Of a stretch of DNA of 64,000 nt, positions 46,586 to 55,852 are shown in pieces. The stretch lies in assembly GCA_963828285.1 (NCBI GenBank), contig CAWHEB010000002.1, positions 868,001-932,000 on the forward strand. The letters run 5' to 3'. The stretch is from DAIOEK01 sp963828285. GTDB taxonomy: Bacteria; Chloroflexota; Anaerolineae; Anaerolineales; Anaerolineaceae. The notes below the pieces were generated by a model, which worked only from the letters and a program-made list of their open reading frames with translations, was not told the origin of the DNA and did no database searches. Numbering within the stretch: the first letter of the stretch is position 1; every line of letters starts with the position of its first letter. A program made the translations under genes and the position numbers.

Positions 46586-47917
46586 ATGGCAAAATTCAAA
46601 GCTGCATATCACTTTCCCAAAGGTTTTTTATGGGGCACGGCTACTTCCTCTCATCAGGTGGAAGGGAACAACAACAATAACAACTGGTCAGCCTGGGAAA
46701 AAATCCCCGGGAAGATCGTGGAAGATCAAAAAGCCGGACTTGCTTGCGATTGGTGGGGAGGACGATGGAAGGAAGATTTTGACCGTGCAGTTGAAACCGG
46801 TCAAAATGCCCACAGGCTATCCATAGAATGGAGCCGGATCCAACCTGCTGCCGACCGTTGGGACGAAGACGCCCTCGATTATTACCGACAGATGATCCGC
46901 GGATTGGTGGATCGCAACATGACCCCGTTTGTGACCTTACATCACTTCACCAATCCGATCTGGATCGAAGAAGACGGCGGATGGCTCAATCCGCAGACTG
47001 TGGTCCATTTTGAGAAATACGTCCGCAAGGTGGTTGAGGCATTGAAGGAGTATGTGAACCTGTGGGTGACGATCAATGAACCCAATGTTTACACCTACTT
47101 TGCCTATCTATATGGAGATTTCCCGCCAGGAAAGAGCAGCATCCCGGACGCATGGAAAGTGGCGGTCAATATCATGGAAGGGCATGCGGCAGCTTATCAT
47201 GCCATCCACGAAATCCAGAAAGAAGCGCGGGTTGGGATGGCGATCAACTACCGTCAGTTTATCCCGGCTCATTCGTGGAATCCGCTGGACCGGTTGATGA
47301 CAAGTATTCAGCACAACGGCTTCAATAATTGTTTTGCGGTTGGTGCGCAAACCGGTGATCTGCGAATGCTTACTTACCACAAGAAGATCAGCATGGCAAA
47401 AAATACCCAGGACTACATCGGGATCAATTACTACTGCCGGGATTATGTGGCTTTTGCGATGGATCCATCGCGGACTTTTTCCAGAAACTTTTTCTCTCCG
47501 CAGGATGAGTTGAGCGGCACAGGATTCATCGCCAACACTCCGGAGGGGTTATATGAAGGGCTCAAATGGAGCCTGCAGTTCAAAGTGCCGATCATTGTTT
47601 CGGAGAACGGCGTTGAAGACGCGGCGGATAAGATGCGTCCGAGGTATACCATCCAACATATTCATCAGGTGTGGCGGGCAGTGAACTTCAACTGGCCGGT
47701 GAAGGGATATTTCCACTGGTCGCTGGTGGATAATTTTGAGTGGGAAAGAGGCTGGACGCAGCGGTTCGGGTTATGGGGATTGGATGTGAAGACGCAGAGG
47801 AGAATCAGGAATAAGAGTGTGGATGTATATGAGGGGATATGTAAGGAGAATGGGATTACGTCGGAGTTGGTGGAGAAGTATACTCCGGAGATATTTGAGA
47901 AGATTTTTCACGCATAG
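46586..47917 (+). CDS. Family 1 glycoside hydrolase (beta-glucosidase-like)
   Basis: A 443-residue GH1 enzyme. The N-terminal FLWGTATSSHQVEG, the acid/base Glu in TINEPN (E165) and the nucleophile in VSENGVED are all present, as is the WSLVDNFEWERG block near the end. It hydrolyses beta-linked glucosides or galactosides in the cytoplasm; no signal peptide is seen. AGAGG precedes the ATG at 46586. It is last in the run before the repeat region. Confidence 0.93.
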   Translation: MAKFKAAYHFPKGFLWGTATSSHQVEGNNNNNNWSAWEKIPGKIVEDQKAGLACDWWGGRWKEDFDRAVETGQNAHRLSIEWSRIQPAADRWDEDALDYYRQMIRGLVDRNMTPFVTLHHFTNPIWIEEDGGWLNPQTVVHFEKYVRKVVEALKEYVNLWVTINEPNVYTYFAYLYGDFPPGKSSIPDAWKVAVNIMEGHAAAYHAIHEIQKEARVGMAINYRQFIPAHSWNPLDRLMTSIQHNGFNNCFAVGAQTGDLRMLTYHKKISMAKNTQDYIGINYYCRDYVAFAMDPSRTFSRNFFSPQDELSGTGFIANTPEGLYEGLKWSLQFKVPIIVSENGVEDAADKMRPRYTIQHIHQVWRAVNFNWPVKGYFHWSLVDNFEWERGWTQRFGLWGLDVKTQRRIRNKSVDVYEGICKENGITSELVEKYTPEIFEKIFHA

Positions 47918-47950
47918 GTGTGGTGAGAAGACGGTAGAAAATTTAGGTTA

Positions 47951-48076
47951 ATGCCCATCCCCCTGCCCCCTTCCCCAATGGGAAGGGGGATTTCTTTTTG
48001 CGGGGAAGGAGAAACCGATGGTTTCTCCTTCCCCAACCCCCAGTTTTTCTTTGAAGATGGAATAAAGGATGTCGAT
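47951..48076. repeat. Compound palindromic repeat, copy 1
   Basis: It has two stems: CCCCCTTCCC/GGGAAGGGGG and a perfect 15-bp inverted repeat GGGGAAGGAGAAACC/GGTTTCTCCTTCCCC (48002-48016 and 48020-48034) around GAT. A tail with AACCCCCAGTTTTTCTTT follows. Confidence 0.85.
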
Positions 48077-48208
48077 TTGTCTATGGCAGGATCGTGAGGA
48101 AAACGATGCCTATCCCCAACTCTCAGTTATGCTTTCTGATGAGAAGGAGAATTTTGATTTATCCGTGGATGTTTCGGGCAGATAATACCAGATTTGACCC
48201 CCCCAACC

Positions 48209-48256
48209 CCTCCCGCAAGAGAAAAGTTTTTCGGAATGACTGTTTTTTGCGGGAGG
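48209..48256. repeat. Palindrome between the two compound repeats
   Basis: CCTCCCGCAA (48209-48218) and TTGCGGGAGG (48247-48256) are perfect 10-bp arms around a 28-nt AT-rich loop. Confidence 0.75.
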
Positions 48257-48368
48257 GCTGTTAACTGATAGGGATGGAATAACCTGTCGATTCTTTATCA
48301 TGCCTGTAAGGATATCCATCCCTAGCAACCCTGGATCTCCGATTACTCAGCTAGTTCGAATGACACAA

Positions 48369-48492
48369 TCCCATCCCCCTGCCCCCTTCCCAAAGGGAAG
48401 GGGGATTTCTTTTTGCGGGGAAGGAGAAACCGATGGTTTCTCCTTCCCCAACCCCCAGTTTTTCTTTAAGGATTGGATGGAGGATGTGGATT
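48369..48492. repeat. Compound palindromic repeat, copy 2
   Basis: Same order and nearly the same sequence as copy 1, in the same orientation; 15-bp arms lie at 48417-48431 and 48435-48449. Confidence 0.85.
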
Positions 48493-48520
48493 TAGGGATG
48501 GGTGGCTCGAGTGGAAAATT

Positions 48521-48562
48521 AATGCCCATCCCCCTACCCCCTTCCCATACTGGGAAGGGGAA
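48521..48562. repeat. Compound palindromic repeat, partial copy 3
   Basis: Only the first stem is present (CCCCCTTCCC and GGGAAGGGG). The GC-rich start AATGCCCATCCCCCT matches copy 1. Confidence 0.75.
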
Positions 48563-48625
48563 TGTACTTTGCCAATACAAACGAATTTGTATGTAAGTTC
48601 TAGGTTTTCTAAATAAACGGATCGG

Positions 48626-49702
48626 TTATAACCGGATCACCTGACCGCAGAAGTTGCAGGTGATGGTGTCCTGTCCGCGGAGTACGGGTTGATTGATGGA
48701 TCCTCCGCAGCTTGGACAGATGGTTGGAGCTGCTTTCACTTTATCCAACTCTTCTTTGGGGATGGCTACTGCACGGTCGCGATCAAACTCTTTTGTTCGC
48801 ACCTTGCCAAGGAGACTATCCCAATAATTACAGTCCTGACCATCCAGATGGAAATGGCAGGTGGGGTAAGGGGCGCCTGATTTAAGACTCAGGTCGATGT
48901 GATCTTCATTCTTGAACATACCCTGTTTCACGGCTACCACATCTGCGATCAGTTCCACGGGAATTTCGAACAGGAATTGCTGGATCTTCTTCCGTTCAGT
49001 GGTTATGAATAGCACTTTCTTGGTAGCCACCTCTTCATTCTGTTCAAAGATCAACCGTTGATCCGTCAAGAAGATATATCCTTCGGGACTATCCTTGTCT
49101 TCCCGTCCGTTGGCTGCCCAGGTCGCTTTGACGCTGGCAATGGCTCCCTCGCCGGTGCGGATCTTGAAAGTCGAGGCGGCAAACAACTCGAGCATTTCGT
49201 CTACCTTTTTCACCTGATCAACCAAAGCACGGATGTCTTTTGCCAATACATCGAATGTTCCGCGGATGCTGGTCTCTGCTTTCGATATAGCAGATTCGGC
49301 AGCGTCCACTGCGGTTTCGACCTGAGACAAAAATGGCATGGCTGCCTGAGGATTGTGAGCGCGGCTGGTGACCTGATACATGACCGTGTCTAACGATCTG
49401 ACTTGATTGCGTAACGCCTGCGACTGTTGATCGATAGATGCGGCAATGCCGGGATGGGCATGAGTCCATTGGGAAAGCATTGCAGCAGACCGGCTTTCGA
49501 GGTCCTTACCGAACACGTATCCGCGGGTACGGACGTCTTTGATCTTTTCATCCATCAGATTGATGGACGTGCTTATATCTTCCGTCTCGTCCCTTAGTCC
49601 GCTGAGGTTCGCCTCGGTGGATAAGCCGCTGATATCCATTTGCAATTTTTGAATGGACGATTGCAATTCCTGCATTGGATCGGGTACTGTTTGTTGGGTC
49701 AT
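48626..49702 (-). CDS. Coiled-coil protein with C-terminal zinc ribbon
   Basis: A 358-residue protein. The first 190 residues are helical coiled coil (VKKVDEMLELFAAS at the end), then a beta-rich, PH/GRAM-like middle (GYIFLTDQRLIFEQNEEV), and a C-terminal zinc ribbon with ICPSCGG and CNFCGQ. No membrane segment is seen. I cannot give a function. It is a lone minus-strand gene between the repeats and the divergent UbiA gene. Confidence 0.72.
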   Translation of the reverse strand: MTQQTVPDPMQELQSSIQKLQMDISGLSTEANLSGLRDETEDISTSINLMDEKIKDVRTRGYVFGKDLESRSAAMLSQWTHAHPGIAASIDQQSQALRNQVRSLDTVMYQVTSRAHNPQAAMPFLSQVETAVDAAESAISKAETSIRGTFDVLAKDIRALVDQVKKVDEMLELFAASTFKIRTGEGAIASVKATWAANGREDKDSPEGYIFLTDQRLIFEQNEEVATKKVLFITTERKKIQQFLFEIPVELIADVVAVKQGMFKNEDHIDLSLKSGAPYPTCHFHLDGQDCNYWDSLLGKVRTKEFDRDRAVAIPKEELDKVKAAPTICPSCGGSINQPVLRGQDTITCNFCGQVIRL

Positions 49703-49788
49703 TTTACGCTCCAGCCAGAATTTGGATTTGACAAACTATAATTCGTACTATCGGCATTAATTATATAAATTGGAATGGGGTATGGCAA

Positions 49789-50808
49789 ATGAATACTCAA
49801 ATCTGGGGTCAAGCGCTCAAAGGGATCTTACAGTTAGATAAGGATGAGTGGAACAAGCTGGACATCATCGGCAGATGGTTGATCTCCACACGGGCGGCTG
49901 TTTTGGTAATGACCTTTATATCCGCAGCCATCGCGGGGATCCTGGCCTGGCGGGATGGACAATTCATCTGGTGGCGATGGTTGCTTCTAGTAGTTGGGTT
50001 GGTCATGGCACATGCCACCAATAACATTCTGAACGATGTTACCGATTTCAAAAAAGGAGTGGACAAGGATAACTATTTCCGCACCCAGTATGGACTTCAA
50101 CCCATCGAATCCGGGTTCATGACTGTGAGGCAAGCCTACATTATGGCAGCAGTCACCGGATTAATCGCACTGGCAGCGGGATTGCCATTAGTGATCAGCA
50201 GTGGATGGACCGCCTGGGTTTTGCTGGCGTTGGGGATGATCTTTGTATTGTTCTACACCTGGCCGCTGAAATACATTGGGCTGGGAGAGATTGCGGTAAT
50301 CCTGGTCTGGGGTCCTTTAATGGTAGGCGGAGGATATTTCGTGATCACTCAGAACGGAGCGTGGGACAAACTGCTTCCAGTGATCATCGCCAGTTTGCCA
50401 TACGCTTTGGGGACGACCATGGTCATCTTTGGCAAGCACATCGATAAGATCATTGCAGACAAAGCCAAGAATATCCGCACTCTACCGGTTTTGATGGGAG
50501 AGAGATCCGCAAGGTATTTCACCCTGGCGATGCTGGCGGTGCAGTATCTGCTGGTGTTATATCTGATCGTTACCCGATACTTTTCACCAGTGCTGCTGTT
50601 CGTATTTCTGACGGTGGGTAAGGTGCCGGAGGTGTGGCGAATCTACAAGATGCCCAAGCCAGAGTCTGCTCCGGAATGGTATCCCAAGGGGGTCTGGCCG
50701 CTCTACTATGTGGCTGTCTCTTTTGTTCACAACCGCGAATTCGGGATGTGGTACCTGGCAGGATTGATCGTGGATACTCTGTTGAAGGTATCCCATGTGA
50801 TCGGGTGA
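49789..50808 (+). CDS. UbiA-family prenyltransferase
   Basis: A 339-residue membrane protein with about nine helices. The first Asp-rich motif is NDVTDFKKGVD and the second is around DKIIADKAKNIRTLP. The family attaches prenyl chains to aromatic rings, as in menaquinone (MenA) or ubiquinone synthesis. No quinone genes are nearby, so the acceptor is undetermined; MenA-like is plausible. GGGG precedes the ATG. Confidence 0.85.
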   Translation: MNTQIWGQALKGILQLDKDEWNKLDIIGRWLISTRAAVLVMTFISAAIAGILAWRDGQFIWWRWLLLVVGLVMAHATNNILNDVTDFKKGVDKDNYFRTQYGLQPIESGFMTVRQAYIMAAVTGLIALAAGLPLVISSGWTAWVLLALGMIFVLFYTWPLKYIGLGEIAVILVWGPLMVGGGYFVITQNGAWDKLLPVIIASLPYALGTTMVIFGKHIDKIIADKAKNIRTLPVLMGERSARYFTLAMLAVQYLLVLYLIVTRYFSPVLLFVFLTVGKVPEVWRIYKMPKPESAPEWYPKGVWPLYYVAVSFVHNREFGMWYLAGLIVDTLLKVSHVIG

Positions 50809-50862
50809 GCAAAATAGATGCTTTGCTTTGGAAAACACGGATTATGATTAGGAATCTCAGAA

Positions 50863-52103
50863 TTAGTAGAATTTTTGCCCATCATCATCCGATGAACCGT
50901 CATCGGGAGTGAACAAGCTCATCAGAACGTCCCAAAACAAGATCAAACCAGGAAGGGCGAAGATAAACAAGAAACCATCAATATCGCCTGCTGGTGACTC
51001 GCCAGTCAACATGGGCAAAGCTTTTATTGCCAATGGCAAGATAAAAACACATCCCAGCAAAAAGATACTGATCAAATAAGCAGGATTATGGGAGCGAAAA
51101 CTTCCCGTGAACAGGCTGCGGACCACAGTCCCAAACATTTGGAATGGGTCAGATTCGTTGACAGTTGGTTTCGGCATGATGGGATAAGAGCGTAAGCCGA
51201 GATCAATAGGACCCTTCACCTCATATAAAGGATTATCTTTGTAGACCCACCCGGGAGCAACATCATCCGGATCAGCGGGTTCAATTTCTTCTTTTTCTTC
51301 AGCGACGATGGTCTCTTCGAGTTCCTTGTAATAATCTTCCGGTAAATCTTCGACAGGTATGCGGGACTGTTCTTCTTCAAATTTCGATTTGGCTTCAGCC
51401 AGATGACTGCGCGCATCATAATAGCGGGTATTCAGGCTGATGGCGTGCTCATAATATCCTATCGCCTGCTCAAGTTTCCCAAGTTGATGGAAAATCAACC
51501 CGAGATATGTGTATGCACTCGCTATCTCAGGAATCTCTTGCAAAGCCAATTCGGCCTGCTCCATGGCATGTTCCGGCTGTTCGTCCTCAACACTATATGG
51601 AGTGCCTGATCCAGATACTTTTTGCAGGATGAATTTTCAAAATCACGGTCAAGTCTCTTTTGCAGCTCTTTAACTTTTTCCCAGTATTCATCGACATCGG
51701 GATTCAATTTGCCGGCCATTTGAAAATCTGCCATAGCTTTGATCCGTTGATGAATATCATCGTATGCCAATCCACGCCAGTAATAAGCCTGGTCATTATC
51801 CGGTAATAACTTGATGACTGAATCACATTCGGCGATCACCTGATCAGGATTGTTTTGGTCCATATATTTCCTGGCTCGGGCTAAATGCTCATCTGCCAGA
51901 AGTTTGTTTTCCCGGTTGGGCAGTTCATCTGGAATCTCTTCTTCGGTCACTGTAATTTGCCGTTTCAACAAGATCTCTTTGACAGTGTCAAAGACGAAAG
52001 GCTGCCATTCCTCTTCGGTTCCATTTACCCAGATATCCAGAAGTTCGTTGGTGGTTTTTAGATTTAAGTTATCTATGATGGTTTGTTTTATGTTGTCATC
52101 CAT
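50863..52103 (-). CDS. TPR protein with C-terminal membrane helices (one frameshift)
   Basis: Two overlapping frames join into one protein of about 413 residues if one base is added near 51589-51600. The N-terminal part has TPR units (LARARKYMDQNNPDQVIAECD, AYYWRGLAYDDIHQRIKAMA). The second frame continues with AYTYLGLIFHQLGKLEQAIG. After an acidic linker rich in Glu and Asp, two membrane helices end the protein. Alternatively the second part could start at its own ATG (51564), but the TPR phase fits a single gene. It is probably a membrane-attached scaffold. Confidence 0.75.
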
Positions 52104-52358
52104 GCGATTTCCTTGAAGGAATCCTTTTGAGAAATAATAATAAATATCGAATATCTGTGTTCTTGCCTGAAATTATTATCTCTGAACTAATTTTATGTTG
52201 AACTTCGCAAAAATCAAATTTATGTTTTCCCTGGGAGGGCTCACCCAGACCAGTCCACCCAGGAGCGATTTTAACAATCTTCATATATATTTTCGACAAA
52301 ATATTAACATCTGCTGTTTATATTAATAGAGAACAAATAATAATTAATGGAGGTTGAT
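52104..52358 (+). promoter_or_regulatory. Upstream region of the Hsp20 pair
   Basis: AT-rich, 255 bp, divergent between the TPR gene and hsp20. A GC-rich inverted repeat CCTGGG/CCCAGG spans about 52231-52262. A -10-like TATATT lies near 52319. No CIRCE element (TTAGCACTC-N9-GAGTGCTAA) is present. Confidence 0.35.
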
Positions 52359-52799
52359 ATGTTATACAGACTCAATAAAATCCCATCTGCCTGGAGAGAA
52401 TTGGAGCGCGTCCAGCAGCAAATGAATCGGATCATGAGTGATCCCTGGATGAATCGCTTCGAAACCCCGGCAACATTTCCACCGATGAATGTCTACAGCA
52501 ACAAAGACGGCATCATGGTGACCGCCGAAGTGCCCGGATTAGGCGCTGAAGATATCGAGATCAGCGTAGTCGGCGAGACCTTGACCATCAGCGGTGCGAG
52601 GAAACCTGTCACTGTAGGTGATGATTATTCGTACCACCGCCAGGAACGCATCTCAGGCGAATTTACACGGACTGTCGAATTGCCGCACACTGTCGATGCC
52701 GAAAAAGTGGATGCGCGGATGGCCAATGGCATTTTGAACATCTTCATGCCCCGTGTCGAAGCAGACAAACCACGCAAGATCGCAGTAAAGACTGCATAA
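52359..52799 (+). CDS. Small heat shock protein Hsp20, first copy
   Basis: A 146-residue alpha-crystallin-family chaperone. The core runs from about 45 to 135, with YSNKDGIMVTAEVPGLG at the start and NGILNIFMPRVEADKP near the end. It forms oligomers that hold unfolded proteins. GGAGG precedes the ATG at 52359, which is why the ATG at 52347 is rejected. It is followed after 15 bp by a second Hsp20. Confidence 0.93.
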   Translation: MLYRLNKIPSAWRELERVQQQMNRIMSDPWMNRFETPATFPPMNVYSNKDGIMVTAEVPGLGAEDIEISVVGETLTISGARKPVTVGDDYSYHRQERISGEFTRTVELPHTVDAEKVDARMANGILNIFMPRVEADKPRKIAVKTA

Positions 52800-52814
52800 G
52801 TTAGGAGGTAAACC

Positions 52815-53219
52815 ATGTCTCATCCTGAAGAAAAATCAATCATCAAACCGGAAGTTGTTGAAGAAGGCATCGAGAGAACACGCGACCGAAATATCTATTC
52901 ACCTAAAACCGATATCATCGAGACAAAAGACCAATATTTTGTCATTGCAGATGTCCCCGGCGTGGACGAAAAGGGAGTGAATATCACTCTTGAAAAGAAC
53001 GTTTTGAAGATCGAAGCCCATTCAAATCTGGACCATCCACAGGAGTATTCATCCATATTAATGGAATACGGTCTGGGAGATTATTCACGATCTTTTGTAC
53101 TTTCTGATCAGATCAACCGGGAAAAGATCGAAGCCATCGTGAAAGACGGTGTCCTCAAATTAGTCCTTCCGAAAGCGGAACCTGCCCGAACACAAATGAT
53201 CTCAGTCAAAGCCGGTTAA
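52815..53219 (+). CDS. Small heat shock protein Hsp20, second copy
   Basis: A 134-residue alpha-crystallin-family protein, less similar to the first. Its core includes DQYFVIADVPGVDEKGVN and DGVLKLVLPKAEPA. Tandem Hsp20 genes often form mixed oligomers. AGGAGG precedes the ATG by 5 bp. A terminator follows. Confidence 0.92.
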   Translation: MSHPEEKSIIKPEVVEEGIERTRDRNIYSPKTDIIETKDQYFVIADVPGVDEKGVNITLEKNVLKIEAHSNLDHPQEYSSILMEYGLGDYSRSFVLSDQINREKIEAIVKDGVLKLVLPKAEPARTQMISVKAG

Positions 53220-53241
53220 GTCAATTGCGAATTTAAGCAAC

Positions 53242-53272
53242 AAAAGCCCGTTGATAATTGGACGGGCTTTTG
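53242..53272. terminator. Terminator after the Hsp20 pair
   Basis: AAAAGCCCGT and ACGGGCTTTT are perfect 10-bp arms, with T's after and A's before, so it can also end the minus-strand phosphate block. Confidence 0.9.
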
Positions 53273-53289
53273 TTTTGTTTATCCTTTCG

Positions 53290-53940
53290 TTAGATCGGGT
53301 CAGGAATTTCCAATCCGCTTGCAGGAGAGACTTCTTTCCCTTCTTTTTTAGCTATGCGTATATTCGCTGGACGTTTGAAAACCTTTTCGAACAGGTCTGC
53401 TTTGTTATTCGCTGCGCGGATCTCCTCAGGGGCAGGTCCGGCGACTTCACAATCAAAAATCACTTCCTTCTTCTTGATCTCCACTTTGATGTGTTCGACT
53501 AGATTTTGATGGGTGCGGTCAAGTCCATCGGCTATCCGCAGGATGGCTGCCAATTTTGACACGATCCTACGCTCAGATGGCTGCAAAATCTTGTAATGAT
53601 CGTGACTGACATCAGGCAATGCTTTACGATGATAACGGGCAATAGATGCAATGATATACCGCTGCTTATTGCCAATCTGAAGGAACTGACTATCCAGGAT
53701 CATCTTCATGGAATTCTTGTGATGGGACTTCCAACCTTGAGTCCAGCCGATATCGTGCAGCATTGCTCCACACTCCAGCCAGAATCGTTCCTCTGTTCCC
53801 AGTTTGTGCAATGCGGTCAGATCGTCAAATAATTCCAAGGCCAGTCTGGTGACCTGGACGGTATGACCCATATCAGGCAGACAAGTGACTGCCAGTTGAT
53901 TGACAGAGGAGAGGATTTGTTCGAAATCGTCTTTTGCCAT
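53290..53940 (-). CDS. HD-domain protein resembling the C-terminal part of Ppx/GppA
   Basis: A 216-residue HD phosphohydrolase-like protein. The HD pair is in GAMLHDIGW; SHHKNSM and the IARYHRKALPD motif, a hallmark of the C-terminal domain of exopolyphosphatase/GppA proteins, follow. The N-terminal actin-like catalytic half of Ppx is absent. With CHAD and pst genes upstream on the same strand, a role in polyphosphate or (p)ppGpp metabolism is likely but inferred. The ATG at 53940 is preferred; a GTG at 53976 would overlap the CHAD stop. Confidence 0.82.
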   Translation of the reverse strand: MAKDDFEQILSSVNQLAVTCLPDMGHTVQVTRLALELFDDLTALHKLGTEERFWLECGAMLHDIGWTQGWKSHHKNSMKMILDSQFLQIGNKQRYIIASIARYHRKALPDVSHDHYKILQPSERRIVSKLAAILRIADGLDRTHQNLVEHIKVEIKKKEVIFDCEVAGPAPEEIRAANNKADLFEKVFKRPANIRIAKKEGKEVSPASGLEIPDPI

Positions 53941-53972
53941 AGTCAAACCTATTATATTTGCATAGTATGAGG

Positions 53973-55040
53973 TCACTTTTCCGAGACAGGGATCACCATT
54001 GTCGTTGGAGATTTGTTCATTGCATCAATGGGTTCCACATCGCTTTCATCTGGAGATATATCATCCTCCCGGGCGGGAGAGGTGGATCTCAATATCTTCG
54101 ATCTCAAACGGTGGAGCGAGTTTGCGGATCTCATGTGCGCCCAAACCGAATGAAAATCGTTGAAGAAACGCTGCCGGGCGGCTTCACGGTTCAGCTTGAA
54201 CACATCCAGACCGGGTAGAATCCGACGGAATCCACGGAGGTTGCCATAGTACTGTCTAGTCAACTCTTCTTCGTCTTTAAGGAAAACCGGCAGGAAATCG
54301 ATCCACACATCACAGTCATGCAGATTTCCGAGCTGTTCTTGAATTTCTTTGATCGATTTTATCCAGGTCTTGAGTCCACCGGAGTAGAGAGGAGCAAAGA
54401 TCTCGAGTGTGTAGCGGAACCTTTTAGCGGCAATCCGCATGGCATGCAGTTCAGTCTTTTTATCGGGAAAATCGGCTATTTCATCAAAGGCAATCAACTC
54501 ATCCATTTTCTGGATAATCGCATCCGCAGCCAGTTTATTCAATGCAGTGGAAATATCGGATGAGGTCTTGGTAGCATCCTCATCAGGGATGTACTGTTGG
54601 AGGTTTGACCTCACCAGACGAATGATCGCTGATCCATTGAAATTGGATACGGTTCGGGAGACTTTCTTCTGGGCAAGCGCCCTTTGCTGCAACAATCGCA
54701 GGATCAAACGGTTCGCACCCGGCTGACACTGTGGATCGGTGACAGTAAGCCGGAAACGACGGATGGTTTCGATCTGAATATCGAGGTCGCGGGCAAGTCC
54801 CAGAGACCTGGTGATTTTACGGATCTCCTTCTCCCAGGGAGTAATCCTCCGCCTGGGTAAACAGTCATCGAACAAAGCCTGAGCGGCACGCAATCTGCGT
54901 GAGGCAACACGCATACGGTGGATGCATTCCAGATCCTTGGCTTCCAAAACACCATTGATCTCAGCCATAATAGCATCAAGCTGTTTTAGCATGATACCTG
55001 ATCCAAATTTGCAGGTGGAAAGGTCGAGTTTGTTCGCCAT
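53973..55040 (-). CDS. CHAD-domain protein
   Basis: A 355-residue helical protein with the CHAD motifs HRMRVASRRLRAA near the start, and HAMRIAAKRFRYTLE in the second half. These His- and Arg-rich helices bind polyphosphate in studied proteins and are often genetically linked to polyphosphate enzymes. No membrane segment is seen. It is followed by the HD gene on the same strand. A weak ribosome site precedes the ATG. Confidence 0.9.
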   Translation of the reverse strand: MANKLDLSTCKFGSGIMLKQLDAIMAEINGVLEAKDLECIHRMRVASRRLRAAQALFDDCLPRRRITPWEKEIRKITRSLGLARDLDIQIETIRRFRLTVTDPQCQPGANRLILRLLQQRALAQKKVSRTVSNFNGSAIIRLVRSNLQQYIPDEDATKTSSDISTALNKLAADAIIQKMDELIAFDEIADFPDKKTELHAMRIAAKRFRYTLEIFAPLYSGGLKTWIKSIKEIQEQLGNLHDCDVWIDFLPVFLKDEEELTRQYYGNLRGFRRILPGLDVFKLNREAARQRFFNDFHSVWAHMRSANSLHRLRSKILRSTSPAREDDISPDESDVEPIDAMNKSPTTMVIPVSEK

Positions 55041-55108
55041 CTGATGTGCTTTTATTAAACAAGTGAACGGTAATTAATACAATAGTCCAGAATTCCCGGA
55101 TAATAAAA

Positions 55109-55133
55109 AACCTCTCCTTAAATAGGAGAGGTT
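55109..55133 (-). terminator. Terminator after the second kinase-like gene
   Basis: AACCTCTCCT and AGGAGAGGTT form a perfect 10-bp stem; on the minus strand it is followed by TTTTTTATT. It would separate the kinase pair from the CHAD/HD genes unless read-through occurs. Confidence 0.85.
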
Positions 55134-55153
55134 CGTCATAATCAGGTTTTGCT

Positions 55154-55852
55154 TTATTTCCTGGATGTGTGGCGGATAAACTGTTTCAAATTCTTCTTGA
55201 TCTCGCTGAATACATCAGGGACAGATTTATTGGCATCAACAGTAATAAATCCGTATTCCTGGGATAGCTGGTCAAACTCATCGATCAGATGTCCCTGGTA
55301 TTTGATGAAACTATCGTACAGGTTATCCGCACAGCGAATATCCATGCCGGATTCCCAGTAATCGAATCCGCGGCCGTTTACCATGCGGGAGACGATATGG
55401 GGCAGATCACACCTCAAATAGAAAACGATATCGGGTTTTAGCGCAATCCCATAAACACTACGTACCCACTCAGGATCGGCACCCCGAACGATATCCCTGG
55501 CCATAATGGAGAAAAAGTATCTATCAGACAACACATAGAATCCAGCCTTCAAAGCCGGGATGATCTGGTTTTCCATCCGGTCAGAGAAGTCGGTGGCATA
55601 AAACAAGCTCATGGTTAACGGGCTTAAGGTATGCCCGGTCTTGGCAGCTTCCAAACCCGGTTGGGTCAACGCGGAGCGGCGCAATCCGGTATCTGAGACC
55701 GCGAAACCTTCGTCTTCGAGCCAACTGCGTAGGAGTTGGATTTGAGTGGATCGGCCGACACCATCGGTACCTTCGAGGACGATCAGTTTCCCGGGGAGGT
55801 CTTTGATGTTAATATAAGGATATCCAGCGCCGTAAAATCGGGTCTTTTTCAT
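55154..55852 (-). CDS. Thymidylate-kinase-like protein with altered Walker A
   Basis: A 232-residue P-loop kinase related to dTMP kinase. The Walker A motif is EGTDGVGRST at 27-36: the essential Lys is Arg (codon CGA, two changes from Lys codons). The DRY motif is in LSDRYFFSIMARD and a LID-like segment is VNGRGFDYWESGMD. It overlaps the next gene upstream by four bases (ATGA), so both proteins are coupled, possibly forming a heterodimer in which this subunit is catalytically impaired. Substrate unknown. Confidence 0.8.
   Translation of the reverse strand: MKKTRFYGAGYPYINIKDLPGKLIVLEGTDGVGRSTQIQLLRSWLEDEGFAVSDTGLRRSALTQPGLEAAKTGHTLSPLTMSLFYATDFSDRMENQIIPALKAGFYVLSDRYFFSIMARDIVRGADPEWVRSVYGIALKPDIVFYLRCDLPHIVSRMVNGRGFDYWESGMDIRCADNLYDSFIKYQGHLIDEFDQLSQEYGFITVDANKSVPDVFSEIKKNLKQFIRHTSRK

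Larger units (their letters stand above)
47918..48625. other. 708-bp gene-free repeat region
   Basis: Between the glycosidase and the zinc-ribbon gene. It contains two nearly identical palindromic repeats (47951-48076 and 48369-48492), a third partial copy (48521-48562) and a separate palindrome (48209-48256). No gene is supported: open frames here run through the repeats. Confidence 0.8.

Noticed and set aside
48110..48596. Open frames of 72-98 codons between glycosidase and zinc-ribbon gene
   Set aside because: They are produced by the compound repeats and have mirror-image frames on the other strand.
52096..52299. 67-codon minus-strand frame upstream of hsp20
   Set aside because: No start site signal, no recognisable motif, and it lies in a promoter region with an inverted repeat.
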